64,000 nucleotides of DNA from Bacteroidota bacterium. Lineage in GTDB: Bacteria > Bacteroidota > Bacteroidia > AKYH767-A > OLB10. Positions within the stretch are counted from its first letter, which is position 1, and each line of letters starts with the position of its first letter. The DNA is taken from assembly GCA_016714005.1 (NCBI GenBank), contig JADJOA010000009.1, forward strand, positions 148,139 to 212,138, read 5' to 3'. This document shows, one piece after another, positions 47,803 through 59,900 of this stretch. The position numbers were made by a program, and so were the translations under genes. The notes beneath the pieces are model-generated. The model worked only from the letters and a program-made list of their open reading frames with translations, had not been told where the DNA came from and did no database searches.

Positions 47803-48555
47803 TCACAAAGAAAGAAATTTGTTCATACCTTGTTTTATTTCTTTGGTTAAATAATATTTAATGGAATGCTGAAGGTAGTGTGCTACATCAAAGTTAAATT
47901 GTTGAGTTGAAAGAAGTTGTTTAACCACTTCATCAATGTTGCTAATACCAAGATTGAGAGCGTTATTAAAGTTGCCTACAAATTCTTGCGTCAGTTGAGT
48001 GTTGGTTACCCATGCGGCAAATACAAAAGGAAGTTGAGTGAATTTATACCACTCTTCACTTAAATCGTAAACATATGGGAAATTGTTTTTTAGTTCAAGC
48101 GCACGATCGCCAATAATAACACCGGCAACATTATTTTTAATTTCATTTTCGTAGCCCTGCACTGAATTTTCATACTCAAAACTTATTTGCCAGAAATTTT
48201 TGGCAAGCACCTTTATCAATTTTACCGATGTCATGGATTGATAATCGAGCAGCACTGTTTTTATTTGCGCCAGATCAACATTGCTCAATAACAAAACGGA
48301 ATCTACTTTACCAATTGCAGCAATTCCATAATCACTGATTTGTTTTGCATTGGGAATTTTTTCAATAGCAGCTACCGGAACCAAACCAACAGATGCTTCC
48401 CCGGCAATCATTTTACGTGCGCACTCTGCAGGTGTATCAAGTGATAAAACAATCTCATCTTTTATAATTCCATTTTGCAAACCATATAAAAATGGCTTTG
48501 AATTGGTGTAGGAAACGAGTGATACTGTTATTTTTCTTTGCTCACAAAAAATCAA
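47803..48555 (-). CDS. mqnA: Chorismate dehydratase
   Basis: MqnA turns chorismate into 3-enolpyruvylbenzoate, the first step of the futalosine route to menaquinone. The sequence has the periplasmic-binding-like fold of the family: VSLVSYTNSKPFLYGL, CARKMIAGEASVGLVPVAAI, LLDYQSMTSVKL, VIIGDRALEL and YDLSEEWYKFTQLPFVFAAW. It is intact at 250 residues. The start is a TTG that overlaps the holA stop (TTGA), so the two genes are translationally coupled. Confidence 0.92.
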   Translation of the reverse strand: MIFCEQRKITVSLVSYTNSKPFLYGLQNGIIKDEIVLSLDTPAECARKMIAGEASVGLVPVAAIEKIPNAKQISDYGIAAIGKVDSVLLLSNVDLAQIKTVLLDYQSMTSVKLIKVLAKNFWQISFEYENSVQGYENEIKNNVAGVIIGDRALELKNNFPYVYDLSEEWYKFTQLPFVFAAWVTNTQLTQEFVGNFNNALNLGISNIDEVVKQLLSTQQFNFDVAHYLQHSIKYYLTKEIKQGMNKFLSL

Positions 48556-49611
48556 TGCAAAATTTTAAAAACAAGTTCTTTCAGCAATTCTCCTTCGGTA
48601 GTGCTGTTGTTGTTTACACCTTTACTACGCATGTCATATTCGCGCAGCAGCGAAATAATATTTACGCACTTTTTAAAAGGATAGTGCCTTGCTGCTACAA
48701 CATAATCGTTAACAAAATATGGATTAACCCCCATAAGCGCTGCAATTGATTTGGCATCTTTTGATTCGGCAGTATGGTACATAAGCAGCCTGTTAAAATT
48801 ACTAAACAAAGTTCCCAGCACTACTACTAAAGGATTGTTTTTGGAATTGGCTGCAAAATAATTGATGATGCGGTTTGCCTTTAACACATCCTTTTTGTTT
48901 AAAGCATTGTTTAACTCAAACGAATTATACTCACGGCTTATGCCTATGTGCTGCTCAACATGCTCTACATCTATGGTGGTTTTTGCAGGCAGGTTGATAA
49001 GCATTTTGCCAAGCTCATTGGCAATTTTAGAAAGTTGTGTTCCTAAATATTCTCCTATTAAAGCAGCAGCGCGTTCCGATATTTTATGCCCTCTTTCCTT
49101 TAAGTACTTTTCAATCCAGGCAGCTATTTGGTAATCGCGCAAAGTCTCTGAAGTAAAAAACTGACCACTATGCTCAATAGCCTTTGCAAGTTTAGATCTC
49201 TTGTCAATTGTTTTATGCTTGTAACAAAAAACAAGCAAGGTAGATTTAACCGGATTCTTGATATAATCAGTTAGTATTTCAGCTTCGCTTTTTTTCTTGT
49301 CGTCTTTACCATCCTCATCTTTATCTTTTTTTGAAAACACTTTTAAATCCTGTGCTTCTTTAACTATAACCCACGGTAATTACTCATCATCGGAAAACGT
49401 TTTGCTGTACTAAGCAAACTCAACACATCAGTTTCTTTTCCGTAAACAATAGTCTGATTAAACTCCCTCTCCATTTCATCCAAAACTTTCGTTGCAAAAG
49501 CTCGCTCAATTCATCAATATAATAAGCCTCTTCCCCCTGCAAAAAATAAACAGGATGGTAAACCTTGTTGCGAAGGTCTTTTACAATATCATCAAATTTA
49601 ACTGTAGGCAT
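48552..49611 (-). CDS. holA: DNA polymerase III subunit delta (two frameshifts)
   Basis: HolA is the clamp-loader subunit that opens the sliding clamp. The start VYFLQGEEAYYIDELSELL is the family N-terminus. After changes near 49490 and 49365 the protein continues DLKVFSKKDKDEDGK, then STLLVFCYKHKTIDKRSKL, GEYLGTQLSKIANELGKMLI, VEQHIGISREYNSFEL and a C-terminal helical collar domain. Joined length is about 350 residues. As an essential gene, the breaks are presumably errors. It overlaps mqnA by four bases. Confidence 0.9.
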
Positions 49612-49699
49612 TAAGCGTTGCGAGTTTTGAGTTCGGGGTTTTGAGTTTGTGTTGAGGTTTTGAGGTAGGTTATTTACAATTGACCATTCACAATTGACT

Positions 49700-50469
49700 T
49701 CAAAATCTCAAATGCTTAACTGTAAGTCCTTTGTTAATTAATTCGTTGAGGGAGTCAATTCCAATTTTTACATGTGTTTGTACAAAGCCTGTTGTAATTT
49801 TTTTATCGCTTTCGGCTGTTTTACCCCCTCAGGTATCATTGGCTGATCGCTTACTAACAACAATGCACCGGCAGGAATCTGATTGGCAAAAGCTGTAATA
49901 AATATTGTTGCTGTTTCCATGTCAATTGCCATACAACGTGTTTTACGCAAGTATGCTTTAAACTCTTCATCGTGCTCCCAAACGCGCCTGTTGGTTGTAT
50001 AAACAGTACCTGTCCAATAATCCAGATCGTAATTTCTAATGGTAGTGCTCACAGCCTTTTGCAAACTAAACGCGGGCAATGCCGGAACTTCCGGTGGAAA
50101 ATAATCGTTACTTGTTCCTTCTCCTCTTATGGCAGCAATAGGAAGAATTAAATCTCCTAATTCATTTTTTCTTTTTAATCCGCCACATTTTCCAAGAAAT
50201 AAAACTGCTTCTGGCTCTATAGCGCTAAGCAAATCCATAACAGTTGCCGCATTGGCACTGCCCATTCCAAAATTAATTATGGTTATATCGTTTGCCGTTG
50301 CATTGGGCATTGGCTTATCTGCACCCCTTACTTCTACGCCATTCATCATAGCAAAAATATTTACGTAGTTGCTAAAGTTGGTAAGCAGAATATATTTTCC
50401 AAAGTCGCTTAATTCAATACCAGTATAACGGGGCAGCCAGTTTTTTACTATTTCTTCTTTACTTGTCAT
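49700..50469 (-). CDS. amn: AMP nucleosidase (frameshift near the end)
   Basis: It splits AMP into adenine and ribose 5-phosphate. The sequence matches the short Bacteroidota form: NWLPRYTGIELSDFGKYILL, PMPNATANDITIINFGMGS, FLGKCGGLKRKNELGDLILP, AAIRGEGTSNDYFPPEVPA, WTGTVYTTNRRVWEHDEEF and MAIDMETATIF. In the open frame it ends at 49768. A change near 49825 restores TAESDKKITTGFVQTHVKIG and the family terminus LTVKHLRF, ending at TGA 49700-49702. Length is about 256 residues. It is divergent from the HsdR-N gene. Confidence 0.93.
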
Positions 50470-50526
50470 AACAAATCAAAAAAATTAAAAGCATTATAAA
50501 TGTTGATATTTGCCGAAATTAATTTC

Positions 50527-50967
50527 ATGCAAAAACTGAATTTACCTGCGTATGATTTCAGGATAAAAACTGAGGGGCAAAGTAAACAAATCTTTGACAA
50601 ACTACGCGGCAGGTTTGTGGCGCTTACTCCTGAGGAATGGGTACGGCAGCATTTTATTTTGTTTTTGATTGAAGAGAAAAAGTATCCGGCAGGCTTGTTT
50701 TCAGTTGAACGTGGTGTTAAAGTAAATGAACTAAACAAACGCACCGACTTGGTTATTTATAACCGCAGCGGCAAACCATGGATGCTTATAGAATTTAAGG
50801 CTTATGATATTGCCATTACACAGGAAACTTTTTATCAGGCTGCCCGCTACAATATGGTACATAATGTACCTTATATGGTGGTTAGCAACGGCATGGAGCA
50901 TTACTGTTGCCGCATGACTAACGCTAGTTTTGAGTTTTTGGATGATTTACCGGAGTTTGAAGGTTAA
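50527..50967 (+). CDS. Stand-alone HsdR N-terminal-domain protein (putative PD-(D/E)xK nuclease fold)
   Basis: This is an intact protein of about 146 residues. It begins MQKLNLPAYDFRIK, has EEWVRQHFILFLIEEKKYPAG and then RTDLVIYNRSGKPWMLIEFKAYDI, where Asp and ExK fit a PD-(D/E)xK nuclease site. This is the type I restriction enzyme N-terminal domain (HSDR_N_2 type) without helicase, methylase or specificity partners. In Bacteroidota it often sits next to holA and is part of the core gene set, so a DNA repair or replication role is as likely as restriction. The start at 50527 is preferred to TTG 50500. Confidence 0.85.
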   Translation: MQKLNLPAYDFRIKTEGQSKQIFDKLRGRFVALTPEEWVRQHFILFLIEEKKYPAGLFSVERGVKVNELNKRTDLVIYNRSGKPWMLIEFKAYDIAITQETFYQAARYNMVHNVPYMVVSNGMEHYCCRMTNASFEFLDDLPEFEG

Positions 50968-50999
50968 AACGATTCTTCTTCATGAATTGAGAATAATCA

Positions 51000-53900
51000 T
51001 CACCTCACCAGCGTAACCGTTCCGGTATATTTATGATTCTTTCCAAAAATATCGGTGGCCTTTAACACATACACATACACCCCCTGTTGGCAGAGTTTCA
51101 TATCCATCTGATTTCTTCCATCCCAATGTGGTGAGTTGCTATTGTGAAGATGTATTAGATTACCCCAACGGTCGTAAATGTTTAAGTTGGCTGAAGAAAT
51201 TCCAATAGAATACACATTAAAAATTTCATTCTTGCCATCGTTGTTTGGTGAGAAAGCATTAGGAATGTACACAGAGACATCTCCATCTATAATTATTTCA
51301 CCATAAGTAGTATCGCTGCACAGTTCATTATTCATTACAATTAATGTTATGGCATAACGTCCTGTATCATTGTAAGTGTGTTCAGGATTTGGAATAGTGG
51401 CAGTGTTGTTAAACATATCGCCAAAATTCCAAGCCCAGCGGTTAGCGCCTGTACTCAAATCGCTAAACTGTATAACAGGATGTAAAATAGTTGTGCGTGG
51501 CGGGTCGGCAGTAAAGTCTGCTATCGGATTTGCATAAACACTTACTGCATTATCCATTACTAAAATATTGTAGCAACCTTCTGCTGATTCTGCTTCAAGT
51601 GTTACATCATACACACCCGGCTCTGTGTAAATATGTGTAGGTGTTACATCAGGTGAAGTGTTACCATCGCCAAACTGCCATTTATAATCGCCTCCGTGTA
51701 AAGTAGTATTACTGAAATTAACAGTTAGCGGTACGCAACCTTCGGCAGGGTCAGGCGCAAATACAATTACCGGCAACGGATTTACTTTTACTGTAGATGA
51801 AGATGTTGCAGGTAATACCGTGCAACCATCGTTAATTGTAATGATATAAGTAGTAGTTAAAATTGGAGCAACATTAATTGTGTTTGATGTTGATGTTGCA
51901 CCAGTCCATGTATAAGTATAGGGTCCACCGTTGCCGCCTACAGGTGTTGCAGTAAGTGAAACTGACTCGCCTTCGCAAATAGTATCATTTGGTGAAACTA
52001 CAACTGCAAGCGCAGGATGCACATCAACAGTTCTATAAACCGGAGCAGCGGTACAACCATTGGCGTCATTCACCACTACATTATAATTTGTAGAAATACT
52101 TGGTGCAATAGCCAGCGGATTACCAGTATAACCAGTGTTCCATTTAAAGGTGTATGGTGGAACACCACCGTTGGCACTTGCAGTAAGCGATGTATTTTGT
52201 CCTATACAAATTGTTGGTACAGCAGCAATAGCGGCTGCAATGGCTGTAGGTTGTGCAATAGTAGCAGAGACAATTATTGTACAGCCGTTGGCATCAGTTA
52301 CAGTTACACTATACGTTCCCTGTGTAAGATTTAGCACCTGCGAACTGGTGGCTCCTCCACTCCACACATAATTATAGGGAGGAGTACCACCGTTTGCAAC
52401 AACATTTACTGAGCCGTTTGATTGTCCAAAACATAAAATGTTTGTTGCATTAGCTGCGCTGGTCAGTTGCGTTGGTTGAGTTACCTGTGTTTGCGCAATA
52501 GCAGTGCAACCATTTGCATCAGTTACAGTAACAGAATAATTTCCTGAAATTAAATTACCAAACTGATTTGATGATTGGGTAGTCCCACCATTAATGCTAT
52601 AGGTTAAAACTCCGGTACCGCCATTAGCATTAATAATAACAGCCCCATTATTACCACCAAAGCAACTAACTGCCGTTTGTGAGGCATTGACAATAATTTG
52701 CGTTGGTTGAGAAATGCTGTAAGCCTGTGTCATTGTACAGCCGTTGGCATCGGTAACTGTAAGTGAATAGCTCCCGGCAGTTAAATTACTTGCAGTGGAA
52801 ACATTAGCAGGCGCATGTCCCCAGGTATATTGGTAAGGAGTTACACCACCTGTAGCCTGCATGCTTGCCCACCCATTACTTAAACCAAAGCATGTTACAT
52901 TGCCTGATGTTGGTGCAGCGTTTAGCGCAGCAGGTTGATTGACCGCAACGCTTGCATTAACTGTACAATTGTTAGCATCAGTAACTGTAACAGTATAAGA
53001 AGAGGCACTTAAATTAAGCGCTTGCGCATTACTGCCTGCTCCACCACTCCACTGATACGTGTAAGGACTTACGCCACCGTTTACAACAACATTGGTACTG
53101 CCTGTATTACCTCCGTTGCACAATACATTTACAGCAGCAGCATTGGCAATAAGTTGTGTTGGCTGTGCAATAATTGCAGTAACAGAATCGGCACAACCAT
53201 TTACATCAGTAACCACAATTGAATAATTTCCTGCAAGCAATCCATTAAAGTTTGCTGATGGCTGTGCAGTTCCATTATTGATGGTGTAACTGAATGGTGA
53301 TGTTCCGTTTTGTGCCAGCACAGACAACGAACCATTGTTTAATCCAAAGCAGGTAGCATCGTTTGTGGCAGTAAGCGCAAGCACAGGCGCAGGAGCACTG
53401 GTTATGTTTGTAATGCCCGAGGCTTCGCAGTTGTTGGCATCCTGCACAACTATGTTATAGTTACCTGTGGCAAGGTTTGTAAATTGAGATGATGATTGAA
53501 ACGTTAACCCGCTGTCGATTGAAAAAACATAAACGCCACTTCCACCCGTTGCGTTTAATGTGAGGTTGCCATTTGCATTTCCGCAGGTTGCAATGGCTGA
53601 TGCAACATTGTATTGCAGCAACGCAGGTTGAGCAATGGCAGCAGTTCCTGCAACGGTACATCCATTTGCATCCTGTATTACAATTTGCAAATTACCTGAA
53701 GGTAGGTTATTAAAATTATTTCCGCTCTGGAATGTTGCACCGTTGTCAATGCTGAATTGAAACGGACCTGTTCCGCCAATCTGATTAACGGTTGCAGTTC
53801 CTGTATTTCCACCAAAACATAAAACATCTGTTACATTAACCACACCTAATGTAGGCCCTGCAATGTTTATAATGTTTGCTGTGTTTGCAACATCACAGCC

Positions 53901-56900
53901 ATTTATATCTTGTACTATCAATTGCCAATTGCCAACTGCAACATTTGCAAATTGATTTGATACATGAAATGTTGAGCCATTGTCTATTGAGTATTGATAT
54001 ACTCCTGTTCCACCGGTTACATTATTAAAGGTAATGGTTCCGTTTGCATTGCCACAAGTGGTTGGTGTGGATGCAACAATATAATTGATTTGTTGTGGCT
54101 GTGCGATTAATGCGGATGAGGTAACTGTACACCCGTTTACGTCTTGTACAACTATCTGCCAATTGCCTGCTGCAACATTCGCAAACTGACTTGATGATTG
54201 ATATGTTGTTCCGTTGTCTATTGAATATTGCAATGGTGAAGTTCCGCCATTTGCTGTTATATTAATAATGCCATTTGCCAATCCATAACAAGTTATATCA
54301 GTAGGCATAGCACTTGAAATGGTTGGTGCAGGTGCATCAACAACTAAAGCCGTGGAAGCAACCGTACAACCATTTCCATCCTGCACTACTACATTATAAT
54401 TTGCGGCAGCAAGGCTTGCAAAATTAACTCCGCTCTGGAAAGTGATGCCATTGTCAATAGAATACTGGTAAGGTGTAGTACCACCGTTGGCTGCAAGTGT
54501 AATAGCTCCGTTTGCATTGCCGCAGGTGCTACCGTTCGGGTTTGCATTTAATAATAAAGTAGTTGGTTGCGCAATGGCTGCCGCTCCATTTGCTGTGCAG
54601 CCATTGGCATCTGTAATTAATACCTGGTAATTGCCAATTGCCAAATTCGCAAATTGCGCGCTAGACTGGAATGTTGCTCCATTATCAATACTAAATTGAA
54701 ATGGTCCTGTTCCCCCTGTTTGATTAACTGTAATTGTTCCGTCATTTCCTCCATTACACAAAACATCTGTTACATTTATAGCGCTTACAGTTGGACCCGC
54801 TATATTTATTATGTTGGCTGTGTTTGCTACATCACATCCATTAACGTCTTGCACAATCAATTGCCAATTGCCAACTGCAACATTTGCAAATTGATTTGAT
54901 ACCTGAAATGTTGAGCCATTGTCTATTGAGTATTGATATACTCCTGTTCCACCGGTTACATTATTAAAGGTAATGGTTCCGTTTGCATTACCACAAGTCG
55001 TTGGTGTGGTAGTAACTATATAATTGATTTGTTGGGGTTGTGAAATTAATGCTGAGGAACTTACAACACATCCATTCGCATCCTGAACTAATATCTGCCA
55101 ATTGCCAACTGCAACATTTGCAAACTGATTTGCTGCCTGAAATGTTACTCCGTTGTCTATTGAATATTGCAATGGTGCAGTTCCGCCATTTGCTGTTATA
55201 TTAATAATGCCATTTGCCAATCCGTAACAAGTTACATCAGTAGGCACTGCACTTGAAATGGTTGGTGCTGGTGCATCAACAACTAAAGCCGTTGAAGCAA
55301 CCGTACAACCATTTCCATCCTGCACTACTACATTATAATTTGCGGCAACAAGGCTTGCAAAATTAACTCCGCTCTGGAAAGTGATGCCATTGTCAATAGA
55401 ATATTGGTAAGGTGTAGTACCTCCGTTGGCAGCAAGAGTAATAGCCCCATTTGCATTACTGCAGGTGCTTCCTGTTGGGTTTGAGTTTAATACTACAGAG
55501 GCAGGCTGAACAATGGCAGCTGCTCCTGTTGCTGTGCAACCATTGGCATCCTGAACAACTATCTGGTAATTGCCTGGAGTTATGTTACTAAAAATATTTC
55601 CACCTGGTAATTTGATCCATTGTCAATTGAGTATTGCAATACACCTGTACCACCGTTGGCAGCAATGGTAATTACTCCATTGTTATAACCATTACAGGTT
55701 ACATCACCCGGCAGCACATTGGCAACTGTAGGTCCTGCAAGATTTGCAATAGCTACATTTGAATTTGATGTGCATCCGTTTGCGTCTTGCACCACTAACT
55801 GCAAATTGCCAACTGCAAGATTTGCAAACTGATTTAACGGCTGATAAGAAGCTCCGTTATTGATTGAGTATTGCAGCGGTGCAGTTCCTCCAATTGCATT
55901 GATGATTAAACTTCCATTGGCATTGCCACAGGTTGCATCTGTAGGAACACTATTAAACAAAATTGCGGCAGGTTCAATAATACTTACTGCTGAAGTTGCC
56001 AAACATCCAACTGCATCCTGTACAACTATCTGCCAATTACCAACTGCAACATTTGCAAACTGATTTGCCGCCTGAAATGTTACTCCGTTATTAATAGAAT
56101 ACTGAAGAGGTGCTGTTCCACCATTTGCATTTACGGTTATGGTTCCATTGTTCAATCCATTACAGGTAATGTCTGTAAAAGGTGTTCCTGCAATAACAGG
56201 AGCATTGGTATTTTGAACCGCAGCATTTGTTGTAACTGTACCGCCGTTGGCATCCTGCACCACTATAGAGTAATTTCCTGCTAACTGGTTTGCAAAATTT
56301 CCTGTTGGCTGAAATGATGTTCCGTTGTTGATGGAATAGTGCAATGCACCTGCTCCGCCAGTTGCATTTACCGTCACACTTCCGTTTGCAACACCACAGG
56401 TGGCTGTAGTAGTGTTTACATTTACGTTAATAGCAGTTGGCTCACTTATCATCGCTGCTGCTGTTACACTCCAACCTGAAGCATCTGTAATAACGATGTT
56501 GTAATTTCCTGCGGTAAGATTATTAAATGTGTTTGATGCTTGAGTGGTGATGCCTCCGTTAATACTATAAGTGAGTGCACCGTTACCACCTGTAACATTG
56601 ATGATGATATTGCCGTCATTTAATCCGTGGCAACTTGCATGTGTCAATGGCATGGTATTAATTACAGGTGCTGCTGTATTTGCAACAGCAGAAATTCCAT
56701 TAGCGTTACAACCATTTGCATCCTGTACTACTATGTTGTAATTACCGGCTAATAAATTATTAAACACATTTCCACTCTGGAAATTTGATCCGTTGTCAAT
56801 ACTGAAAGTGAGAGCTCCCGCTCCACCATTTGCATTAATAGTTAGCGTACCGTTATTATTTCCGCAGGTTGCATCAACCGTAAGCACAGTATAATTGATG

Positions 56901-59900
56901 GCAGCAGGCTGCGCAATTGCTGCATTAGAATTTACAGTACATCCATTCGCGTCCTGCACCACAATCTGCCAATTGCCAACTGCAACATTTGCAAACTGAT
57001 TTGATGGTTGAAATGTTGTTCCGTTATCAATTGAATATTGCAGTGGCGCTGTTCCACCTGTTACTGAAATAGAAATTGTTCCGTCATTACTTCCATTGCA
57101 TGATAAATCTGTTGCAGCAACGTTATTAATAGTTGGAGAAGGCGCGCCTCCCACATTTGCATTTGATGATGCTGTACAGCCATTAGCATCAGTCACTATC
57201 AACTGATAAGCACCCGATGCAAGGCTTACAAAATTATTTCCTGCCTGGTATGTTGTTCCGTTGTTGTTTGAATATTGTAAAGGCGCTGTTCCTCCGTTGG
57301 CATTAATCGTAACACTACCATTTGCATTGCCACAGGTTGAACCAACTGTATTTGCATTCATCACCAACAATGCAGGTTCTACAACCACAGCATTTGAAGT
57401 TATGGTACATCCATTCGCATCCTGAACTACTATTGCATAATTACCAGGAGAAATATTATTAAAAACATTGCCAGCCTGAAAAGTTGACCCATTATTAATT
57501 GAATACTGCAGCGCACCCGTTCCACCATTGGCAGTTATATTTATGGAACCGTTGTTTGCACCATTGCATGTTATATCAACTGCTGCAATATTTGAAATAG
57601 CAGGGGCTGCATTATTATTTACAACTACTGCAATGTTATTACTGCAACCATTGGCATCCTGTACAATAATATTATAGTTACCGGCAGCAATAAAATTAAA
57701 TATTGATGCAGGTTGAAATGAAACACCATTATCAATAGAATATTGCAAAGCACCCGAACCACCATTGGCATTGATGCTGATGGAACCATCTGCCTGGTTA
57801 CAATTTGAATTAACAGTATTTGAATTTAATACAATTGCAGCAGGTTGTACTATGGCAGCACTTGAATTTGTCAAGCATCCGTTTGCATCCTGTACAACAA
57901 TCTGCAAGTTGCCAACCGAAAGATTTGAAAAATTATTTCCGGTCTGATATGTTGCGCCATTGTCTATTGAATATTGTAATGGTGCAGTTCCGCCTGTAGC
58001 AGAAATAACCACTGAGCCATCTGTTAAACCATTGCAGGAAATATCATTTACTAAAACATTATTAATAATTGCTGCTGGCGCGCTTCCAACATTTGCATTT
58101 GATGATGCTGTACAGCCATTAGCATCAGTCACTATCAACTGATAAGCACCCGATGCAAGGCTTACAAAATTATTTCCTGCCTGGTATGTTGTTCCGTTGT
58201 TGTTTGAATATTGTAAAGGCGCTGTTCCTCCGTTGGCATTAATTGTTACACTACCATTTGCATTGCCACAGGTTGAACCAACTGTATTTGCATTCATCAC
58301 CAACAATGCAGGTTCTACAACTACCGCATTTGAGGTTACAGTGCATCCATTCGCATCCTGAACTACTATTGCATAATTACCGGGTGAAATATTATTAAAA
58401 ACATTGCCAGCTTGAAACGTTGACCCATTATTAATTGAATACTGTAATGCCCCTGTTCCACCATTTGCAGATACATTAATTGAACCGTTGTTTGCGCCAT
58501 TGCATGTTATATCAGCTGCTACAACATTTGAAATAGCAGGGGCTGCATTATTATTTACAACTACTGCAATGTTATTACTGCAACCATTGGCATCCTGTAC
58601 AATGATGCTATAATTGCCTGCATTCAAAAAAACCCAAAGTTGTTACCACTTTGGTAAGATACACCGTTATCAATAGAATATTGAAAAGGGCAGTACCACC
58701 ATTTGCATTTACCGTAAGCGAACCATCAGCCTGGTTACAATTTGAATTTACCGTATTGGAATTTAAAATGATTGCTGCAGGTTGAACAATAGCCGCATTT
58801 GAATTGGTTAAACAACCATTTGCATCTTGCACAACAATCTGATAATTGCCTGCACCCAGATTATTAAAAGAAGAAGCCGGCTGATACGTTGCACCGTTAT
58901 CAATAGAAAATTGCAAAGGAGCGGTTCCGCCAGAAGTGGTTATTGCAATAGAACCATCAGTTAGTCCATTACAGGAAATATCATTTGCATTTACATTATT
59001 AATTACAGCAGCAGGAGCACTTGCAACATTTGCATTTAAGGATGAAGTGCATCCATTGGCATCAAGCACTACAATCTGGTAATTTCCTGATGCAAGACCC
59101 ACAAAATTATTTCCCCCCTGGTAAGTTGCACCGCTATTATTTGAATACTGCAATGGAGCAGTACCGCCATTGGCATTTATTGTTACACTACCATTTGGAA
59201 GACCACAAGTTGAAGTAACTGTATTTGCATTTGTAATTAAAACAGGTGGTTCTGCAATGATAGCTGCATTATTTACTACACAGCCAACTGCATCAATAAC
59301 AGCAATGGTATAATTTCCGGGAGCAAGGTTTATAAAGTTGTTTCCTGCCTGATATGCAGTTCCGTTATTAATTGAATACTGCAATAAGCCAGTTCCGCCA
59401 TTGGCTGTAATGGTAATGGTTCCGTTGTTGGCACCATTACAATCTATATCAACTGCCGTAACATTGGTGATTGCAGGAGCCGCATTACTGTTGACAACAC
59501 CGGCAGAAGTTTGGGTGCAGCCATTGGCATCCTGTACAACAATGTTGTAGTTACCGGAAACTATGTTGCTAAAATTACCTGTTGCTTGAAAAGTTAAGCC
59601 ACCATTAATTGAATATTGCAATGCACCTGTTCCTCCATTAGCATTTATGGTGAGTGAACCGTCTGCCTGTCCGCAATTTGCATTTACAGAATTTGAATTA
59701 ATAACTATTGCAGCAGGCTGAATAATATTTGTTCCATTGGCAACAGTACAACCATTGGCATCCTGCACAATTATTGAGTAATTGCCAATTGCAAGATTTG
59801 CAAACTGATTTCCTGCCTGATAAGTTGTTCCATTGTTGATTGAATACTGCAAAGGCGCAGTGCCTCCGTTTGCGGTTATGGTTATTGCACCATCATTACT

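Noticed and set aside
1690..49825. Programmed ribosomal frameshifting as the cause of the broken frames
   Set aside because: Breaks occur in unrelated genes at unrelated motifs and in both directions; essential enzymes never known to use frameshifting are affected.
50527..50967. Type I restriction-modification system
   Set aside because: Only the HsdR N-terminal domain is present, with no HsdM or HsdS gene and no helicase region in this or adjacent genes.
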